A DNA stretch of 64,000 bases from Chitinophagaceae bacterium. GTDB lineage: Bacteria > Bacteroidota > Bacteroidia > Chitinophagales > Chitinophagaceae. The stretch spans positions 186,001 to 250,000 of the forward strand of contig JANPZZ010000026.1 in assembly GCA_024707305.1 (NCBI GenBank), in the 5' to 3' direction. Under the pieces are notes generated by a model. It was not told the origin of the DNA, did not search any database, and saw nothing but the letters and a program-made list of their open reading frames with translations. Below, in pieces: positions 58,748 to 64,000 of this stretch (position 1 is its first letter; every line of letters begins with the position of its first letter). The position numbers and the translations under genes are program-made.

Positions 58748-58778
58748 AAAGAGCCGCATCGCGGCTCTTTTTGTTTTG
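58748..58778 (+). terminator. Strong intrinsic terminator, probably bidirectional
   Basis: AAAGAGCCGC and GCGGCTCTTT form a perfect 10-bp stem with an ATC loop, followed by TTGTTTT on the plus strand. On the minus strand it lies 25 bases after the aldolase stop and could end that transcript too. Confidence 0.88.
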
Positions 58779-58802
58779 GCGGATATCTAAACTTGCAACT
58801 AC

Positions 58803-59672
58803 TTACAATTTGGCAGGTTTCACCACTTCCAGCTTTTCCTTTACCAGGGAGGTTACTGCAGCAATCGCTGGGGGGAAAGATTTGCGCAGGTCTATCTCTT
58901 CCGTTTTCTGCAGGCATTGTTGAAGCGTACGGGTAAAAATATTTTTGATCTCGGTTGCGAGATTAATTTTACTGATACCATTTTGAATGGCTTCACGTAA
59001 AACTGGATGCGGAATACCGGAGCCGCCATGCAGTACGAGGTTTGCGGTAGTGGCTGCATGTATTTTCGCGAGTAAAGCGATATCCAGTTTGGGTTCTTCG
59101 GTGTAGAAGCCATGCGCACTTCCTATTGCCACTGCCAGTGAATCCACGCCCGTTTCATCTACGAATAATTTTGCTTCTTCAGGTTGAGTAAATCCTGTCT
59201 TCTCTTTGGATTGTCCCAATTTCGCAACATATCCCAGTTCGGCTTCCACCTGTGCACCATACTGTGCGGCCAGTTTTACAACCTGACTGGTTACAGTAAT
59301 GTTTTCAACAAAAGATTTCTCACTGGCATCGATCATAACAGAATCAAAGCCGGCATCGAGACATTTTTGTACCAGTTCGTAGGAATCGCCGTGGTCGAGA
59401 TGTATCCAGGTTTCTACTTCATAATCCTGGCTGGCGGCGCGGGCCAGCGCTACTGCGGGCCGTAAACCCATGTATTCAATAGAGCTGCGGGTAAGTTGCA
59501 GGATAACGGGACTTTTCAGTTCACGTGCAGCAAGTAAAACGCCTTTCAGCGTTTCGTAGTTGTAGAAGTTGGTCGCCAGCAACGCTCCACCTTCTTTGTT
59601 GATATTTTTTAAAACATCACGGAGATGTCGCTTTTGCGTGGCTGAATTGGTCTCGTACATATTGAGCTGCAT
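58803..59672 (-). CDS. Class II aldolase, tagatose/fructose-bisphosphate type (KbaY/GatY-like)
   Basis: Zinc aldolase of 289 residues. Asp93-His94 in HLDHGDS, His187 in GSAHGFY and His215 in LHGGSGIP are the proton shuttle and zinc ligands. The DapA-type Lys is absent, as expected for class II. It splits tagatose-1,6-bisphosphate (or the fructose isomer) into DHAP and glyceraldehyde-3-phosphate. Its start overlaps the PfkB gene end by about 55 bases (MQLNMYE; a second Met lies 4 codons on). It is the last gene of the Aga-type operon. Confidence 0.87.
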   Translation of the reverse strand: MQLNMYETNSATQKRHLRDVLKNINKEGGALLATNFYNYETLKGVLLAARELKSPVILQLTRSSIEYMGLRPAVALARAASQDYEVETWIHLDHGDSYELVQKCLDAGFDSVMIDASEKSFVENITVTSQVVKLAAQYGAQVEAELGYVAKLGQSKEKTGFTQPEEAKLFVDETGVDSLAVAIGSAHGFYTEEPKLDIALLAKIHAATTANLVLHGGSGIPHPVLREAIQNGISKINLATEIKNIFTRTLQQCLQKTEEIDLRKSFPPAIAAVTSLVKEKLEVVKPAKL

Positions 59673-60586
59673 TTTTTAGCGTACTGAAAGCGGTGGTGCC
59701 GCCCGGTGCGGTTGTGCTCCAGGCGCCGGTTTTATTGGCAAAATCCTGGCATACTTCCAGTCGCTTATTATTGAGAAATTCAAAAATGAATCCTGCATTA
59801 AAACTATCGCCTGCACCAATGGCATCAACAACCTGCGGACTTACATATCCTGCGTGTTGTACAGATGTATTGTTGAATACAACAACAGAACCGTTGGCGC
59901 CGCGTTTGATGGCGAGAACGTTTGAATAAGGAGTTATCTTATCAATTGCATCCGTCAGGCTATTGCTACGCGTCAGTTTCAGCAATTCATGTTCATTGGG
60001 GAAAAACAGATCGACATGCGGCAGAATGGAGCCGAAGTCCATATTCCATTTATCCTGCGGATCCGATTGCATATCGAAGGACGTGGTCAGGTCTTTCTCG
60101 TGTGCCAGTTTAAACAACTGCGCGATGCTGCGTTGCAGCGCCGGTTGAAAAAAAGTAGGAAGAAAAATGAAGATGTCGCGCTTCATCCAGCACATGCAAT
60201 GGTAATGACTCAAACTTCAGTGATTCCATTGCACCGGCAAACGTAACCATTGCGCGGTCATCGTCGTGTTGTAAACCGATACTCGCTCCTGTGGGAGTAT
60301 GATCATTCACGATTATATACTGTGTATCCACACCTGCATTTTCCAGGCTTTCGATCACCAGTTTTCCGAACACATCATTGCCCACCTGTCCCAGGAAAAC
60401 GACACTGGCGCCAAGACTACTGAGGTTGCTGGCAAGTATGGCTGCAGAACTGCCCAAAGTAAGATGCATTTGGCGGGCAAATATTTCGCGACCAGTTTTG
60501 GGAAACTGATCCATGCTATTCAAAATGAGGTCAACGTTCAATTCGCCCACCACCACTACATCGTATTTCCGTTTCTCCTTGTTCAT
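59617..60586 (-). CDS. PfkB-family sugar kinase (frameshifted)
   Basis: Ribokinase-fold kinase of about 322 residues. The N-terminal VVGELNVDLILN, LGSSAAILASNLSSLG and the anion-hole/catalytic DAIGAGDSFNAGF near the C-terminus are present. The frame breaks at A7 (60148-60154); removing one base gives FSSYFFQPALQRSI. Placed between AgaS and a class II aldolase, it most likely phosphorylates tagatose-6-phosphate at C1. It could also be a fructose-6-phosphate or other sugar kinase. Confidence 0.85.
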
Positions 60587-60665
60587 GATGTATTGTTTAG
60601 GGCTTAAAACTAGGGCTTTGTTGGCTTGGAAATCACAAGCCGGGCTTTCAAAAAAAGGTTAATGA

Positions 60666-61895
60666 TTAATGGTTTTCTTTAAGGCTCAAAGGATTTGGAA
60701 CCGGGTAAATCGTTACTCCCTGTACAACACGTGTAATCGTTCCATTACGCGAAGGTTGATCAGGCTCCAGACCCAGTTGAATTGATTTGTACAGTCCCAG
60801 CAATTGCGAAGGCAATACATTACATACTGAAAGAAAATCTTCTTCCAGGGAAGTACTGTCATCGTCCGAAAGAATAATCGGCATGTCGGCCATGGAAGGC
60901 GCCGTACCAGCATGTTCAGCAATTGCTATCTGGAACCGGCCTTTTTCGCCGTCGTGAATATTTCTTAATAGATCTTTCTCGTATAAGTGCGCGTATGGGT
61001 CGTTGGAGAGCAGGTAAACTAAAATGGTGCGCGGTGAAATCACCACCTTGGGACCGTGTCTCAATCCAAGGAATGAATCGAACTTGCAAATAATCTGTCC
61101 ATCCGTAAGTTCCTGTACTTTTAAGTGCGACTCGAGTGCCGTACCATATAATGGGCCCGAACCCAGGAAAACGGCACGATCAAATTCAAGCTGTGCTACT
61201 TTTTCCAGCGCAGTTGCGTAATCGCTGATAATCTTTTGTCCATAGGCGCACAACAGTTGAACCTGGCTATGCAGCACTGGTAATTGTTGCAGTCGGGCTA
61301 TCAAATGCCCTGCGAGCAGCATGGAGCTGAAGCTGCCTGTCATGGCAAGGGCCTGGTCGTTTGCGTGGTCGGGCAACAGGAATACAAAACTTGGGTGGCT
61401 GCTGGCATTGCGGGCCAGTTTACCACTTGAACTGCAGGTTACAACGAGGTGATAAACCTTTTTGCAGAATTTATTGGCCATATCCATCGCGGCCACACTT
61501 TCCGGGCTGTTTCCCGAGCGCGCAAAGGATACTAATAATAAAGTGCGGTCGGGATTAAAGAAATGTTGTGGGTGTGTAATCAGGTTGGTGGTCGCGTATG
61601 CGGAAGTCTTCTTTTGTGTAAAATGCTGAAAGGGTCCTGCGAGAATTTCACCGATAAATGCGGAGCTACCGGCTCCGGTGAGAATGATCTCGAGGTCGGA
61701 ATGCGCATAAGCTTCAGTGAGAAATTCTTCCAGTGGGGCTTTTTGGACATTTACTGTTTGCCATGTTTCTTCCCAAAGGCGGGGCTGCTGCTGGATCTCG
61801 CGGGCGGTATGCTGCGCTCCCCGTTGCTCCCAATATGCCAGCTCTCTGCCTAAAATAAGGGATCCATCAATTCCGGTAGCCTGGCTTTCTGCCAT
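60666..61895 (-). CDS. agaS: AgaS-type SIS-domain aldose-ketose isomerase/deaminase
   Basis: A protein of 409 residues with two SIS domains. Signatures: LTGAGSSAFIGEIL near residue 72, VSFARSGNSPESVAAM near 123, FLGSGPLYGTALES near 248 and GLRHGPKVVI near 280. AgaS converts galactosamine-6-phosphate to tagatose-6-phosphate plus ammonia. It is the first gene of the operon with the kinase and aldolase and is divergent from a DeoR regulator. The upstream GalNAc-6-phosphate deacetylase and the sugar kinase are not in the window. Confidence 0.87.
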   Translation of the reverse strand: MAESQATGIDGSLILGRELAYWEQRGAQHTAREIQQQPRLWEETWQTVNVQKAPLEEFLTEAYAHSDLEIILTGAGSSAFIGEILAGPFQHFTQKKTSAYATTNLITHPQHFFNPDRTLLLVSFARSGNSPESVAAMDMANKFCKKVYHLVVTCSSSGKLARNASSHPSFVFLLPDHANDQALAMTGSFSSMLLAGHLIARLQQLPVLHSQVQLLCAYGQKIISDYATALEKVAQLEFDRAVFLGSGPLYGTALESHLKVQELTDGQIICKFDSFLGLRHGPKVVISPRTILVYLLSNDPYAHLYEKDLLRNIHDGEKGRFQIAIAEHAGTAPSMADMPIILSDDDSTSLEEDFLSVCNVLPSQLLGLYKSIQLGLEPDQPSRNGTITRVVQGVTIYPVPNPLSLKENH

Positions 61896-62004
61896 ATCGT
61901 TTCATTTACCTTATTAAAAACCTTTCGTTTCGTTATTTTGTAAAAGTAATAATTATAATTCCTTAACCAAATTTTTATTTAATCTTATTTTTTGCCTTTT
62001 TTCT

Positions 62005-62012
62005 TATATTTG
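62005..62012 (+). promoter_or_regulatory. Exact -7 box for the DeoR gene
   Basis: TATATTTG matches TAnnTTTG. It lies 126 bases before the ATG at 62139, leaving the GGTACC inverted repeat inside the leader or just past the start site. Confidence 0.5.
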
Positions 62013-62048
62013 AGGGTAATTTTTTCGAATTTGTATTTCATTTCATTA

Positions 62049-62091
62049 TTTAGTGGTACCATTGTTATGATAATTGACTGGTACCGCTAAA
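62049..62091. promoter_or_regulatory. Putative DeoR operator: 13-bp inverted repeat around GGTACC
   Basis: TTTAGTGGTACCA (62049-62061) and TGGTACCGCTAAA (62079-62091) are inverted copies with one mismatch, 30 bp apart centre to centre. Each arm also contains the palindrome GGTACC. The site lies between agaS and the DeoR gene, where such a regulator would act on both. Confidence 0.6.
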
Positions 62092-62138
62092 CCCGGGAAC
62101 TGGTTTTACCCTGATTCAAGCCACTGAATAGCATAAGC

Positions 62139-62919
62139 ATGAAGAATCCCGACAAAGTTTCGACGGTAAGCCGCCGGGCGCTGATCCTGGAAAAATTGGA
62201 TCAACATGGGCAGGTAGACGTGCCCAGTCTTTCGCAGGAATTGAAAGTGAGTGAAGTAACCATCCGCAACGACCTCATCAGGCTGGAACAGAAGAATATG
62301 CTGATTCGCGCGCGGGGTGGGGCCATTAAGGTTGACAGGGTCGGGATCGATTTTAACCTGACCGACAAGAACAAACAGCACCTGGAGGAAAAGAAAAGAA
62401 TCGGGAAAGCTGCAGCAACACTGGTGGAAGATGGGGATACAATTATCCTCGACTCAGGAACGACCACCATGGAGATTGCGCGCAACCTGATTAATGTGAA
62501 CAACCTTACAGTAATTACGAATGCCCTGAATATCGCCAATCAAATGGCCGATCATCAAAAAAGCAAACGTGATTATTCCGGGAGGCTTCCTGAGAAAAAA
62601 CTCCCTGTCGCTGGTAGGTGGTGCCGCTGAAGAGAACTTCAAGAATTATTTCTGCGATAAACTGTTCCTGGCTGTAGATGGTTTCAATACCACACACGGC
62701 CTGTCTACACCCAATGTGGAAGAAGCACACCTCAACCGCGTGATGATTGAAATATCAAAACAGGTGATTGTTGTTGCCGACAGCAGCAAGTTTCACAAAA
62801 GAAGTTTCGCTTTCATCTCGCCGGTTACTGAAGTAGATGTTGTAGTTACCGATGCCGAAATACCGGCAGAGGACCGCAAAAAACTGGAAAATGCCGGGGT
62901 GAAGGTGATCATTGTTTAG
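62139..62919 (+). CDS. DeoR-family sugar-phosphate regulator, AgaR-like (frameshifted)
   Basis: Repressor of about 260 residues. An N-terminal HTH (VDVPSLSQELKVSEVTIRNDL, residues about 25-46) is followed by the DeoR sensor domain with DSGTTTMEIARNL and IPGGFLRKNSLSLVGG. The effector is normally a phosphorylated sugar of the adjacent pathway, here likely galactosamine- or tagatose-phosphate. The frame breaks at A6 (62557-62562), one extra base. A GGTACC operator candidate lies upstream. Confidence 0.87.
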
Positions 62920-62940
62920 GTCGCCTAAAAAATCTCTGCT

Positions 62941-63800
62941 TTGAATAAAAAACCCTGGCAACTGTTTGCCCTCATCACCACCCTGAGCTGGGGTGTTTGG
63001 GGCGCATTTATCGAGCTACCCGAAAAGAACGGTTTTCCTGCAACCTTAGGTTATTCCGTTTGGGCACTTACAATGATACCCTGCGCCCTCGTGGCGCTGA
63101 GCATCATTAAGTGGAAACTGGATAAAGATCCACGTTCCATTATTCTCGGACTTATCATCGGCCTTACTGGTGCAGGTGGACAACTCATCCTTTTCCAGGC
63201 ATTACGCGACGGACCTGCGTACATCGTTTTTCCGGTTATCTCCCTCTCGCCGGTTGTTACCATTTTGCTATCGGTATTTCTGCTAAAAGAAACAACCACA
63301 CGCAAACACTGGTGGGGAATCGGGCTTGCATTAATTGCGATTCTGCTGTTGTCGTACACGTCACCATCCGATACGCATGTAACCGGATTGCTATGGTTGA
63401 TACTGGCAATCCTGGTATTCATTCTCTGGGGCGTTCAGGCCTATTTTATGAAGAAGGCTAACCAGACTATGAAAGCCGAAAGCATTTTCTTTTACATGAT
63501 GCTCACCGGGCTGACGCTTATTCCTGTTGCCATCGCAATGACCGACTTCAATCAACCCATCAATTGGGGTACCGATGGTCCCTGGCTGGCGGGGGGATAC
63601 AGATACTCAATGCCATTGGTGCACTCACACTCGTTTATGCCATCCGTTACGGAAAAGCAATCATCGTGGTACCCGTAACCGCCCTGGCGCCTGTTATCAC
63701 CATCATTATTTCTCTCCTATTTTACGGAAAAATCCCAGATCCCGTTGTAATCGTAGGACTTTGCCTTGCAGTTGTAGCGATCTATCTGATGGCAGAATAA
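62941..63800 (+). CDS. DMT-superfamily (EamA-like) transporter (frameshifted)
   Basis: Inner-membrane permease of about 286 residues with ten helices in two EamA-like repeats (WGVWGAFIELP in the first, ALTLVYAIRYGKAIIVVPV in the second). The frame breaks at G6 (63591-63596), where one G appears missing; adding it gives WLAGGIQILNAIGA. It starts with TTG 21 bases after the DeoR gene and probably exchanges or imports a sugar or sugar alcohol for the Aga-type pathway. The substrate is unknown. Confidence 0.78.
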
Positions 63801-63835
63801 AAAGTAATGTGGAAATGTAAGGCTCCGACGTACAA

Positions 63836-63975
63836 AAATCTGCGTAAATCTGTGTTCAAATCTGCGTAAATCTGTGCTTTAATCTGTGTAAATCTGTGTG
63901 AAATTCCCCTCCCGTGTTATCAACCTGATATCCGAAGAGCGTTCACACAGATTTACGCAGATCTAAACACAGATT
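63836..63975. repeat. Decamer array AAATCTG(T/C)GT with an inverted partner
   Basis: Six 10-base units (AAATCTGCGT and AAATCTGTGT in near-alternation, with 2-base interruptions) occupy 63836-63899. After 45 unique bases the same decamers appear inverted (ACACAGATTT, ACGCAGATCT, AACACAGATT; 63945-63975). The two blocks can fold into a large stem. The remaining window end (63985-64000) is a reverse-strand fragment of the GTGGAAAT octad family, and a single octad stands at 63809-63816. Confidence 0.85.
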
Positions 63976-64000
63976 GCATTTTCTCATTTCCACATTTCCA

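Overview
The window comes from a Bacteroidota genome, most likely a soil or freshwater Chitinophagaceae-type bacterium. The evidence is a SusC/SusD outer-membrane pair, Bacteroidota-type -7 promoter boxes (TAnnTTTG), a two-component sensor with a large periplasmic beta-propeller, a zeaxanthin-type carotenoid cluster, few strong Shine-Dalgarno sites, and many paralogous secreted sugar hydrolases.

Layout. (1) 1-13.5 kb is a surface-polysaccharide locus: two GT4 glycosyltransferases, a HAD phosphatase next to a UbiA-like prenyltransferase, a polymerase-like membrane protein, an AsnB-type amidotransferase, a sugar formyltransferase, PglD-, LegC- and PglC-like proteins for a bacillosamine-type amino sugar, an SDR epimerase, and a CpsB-type phosphatase. 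(2) 13.5-19.7 kb is a co-directional carotenoid cluster led by a MerR/B12-binding (CarH/LitR-like) regulator and an ECF sigma factor, then crtI, crtB, idi, crtZ and crtY. (3) 19.7-28.6 kb holds a membrane protein, a small XRE regulator, a propeller histidine kinase, a UvrD-like helicase, and a pair for lysine catabolism (DUF1338 2-oxoadipate dioxygenase and saccharopine dehydrogenase). (4) 28.6-34.4 kb is a tight five-gene minus-strand operon: Tat-exported Gfo/Idh oxidoreductase, NRAMP-fold transporter lacking the usual metal ligands, SDR, DapA-family lyase and M20 deacylase. (5) 34.9-57.7 kb is a polysaccharide utilization locus: SusC/D, several esterases, heparinase II/III, two tandem beta-helix proteins, DUF6807, GH88, GH27, an SGNH-like protein, an unassigned 628-aa secreted protein and a transglutaminase-like membrane protein. 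(6) 58-63.8 kb holds decayed and small genes, a possible small RNA, and an Aga-type amino-sugar module (AgaS, PfkB kinase, class II aldolase) divergent from a DeoR regulator and a DMT-type permease.

How the parts may work together: the PUL would release uronic-acid and alpha-galactoside or alpha-GalNAc sugars, and the Aga-type enzymes would feed galactosamine-6-phosphate or tagatose-6-phosphate into glycolysis. This link is inferred from enzyme families only.

Two general features matter for any reader. First, about 30 genes or gene parts are broken by single-base indels, almost all in homopolymers and mostly one base too many. Correcting each restores a full-length family member, so these look like sequencing or assembly errors. 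I give merged coordinates. Second, intergenic spaces carry short tandem arrays with 7-, 8- and 10-base periods. Some run into coding sequence, and one abuts a LytTR gene that has lost its 5' end.
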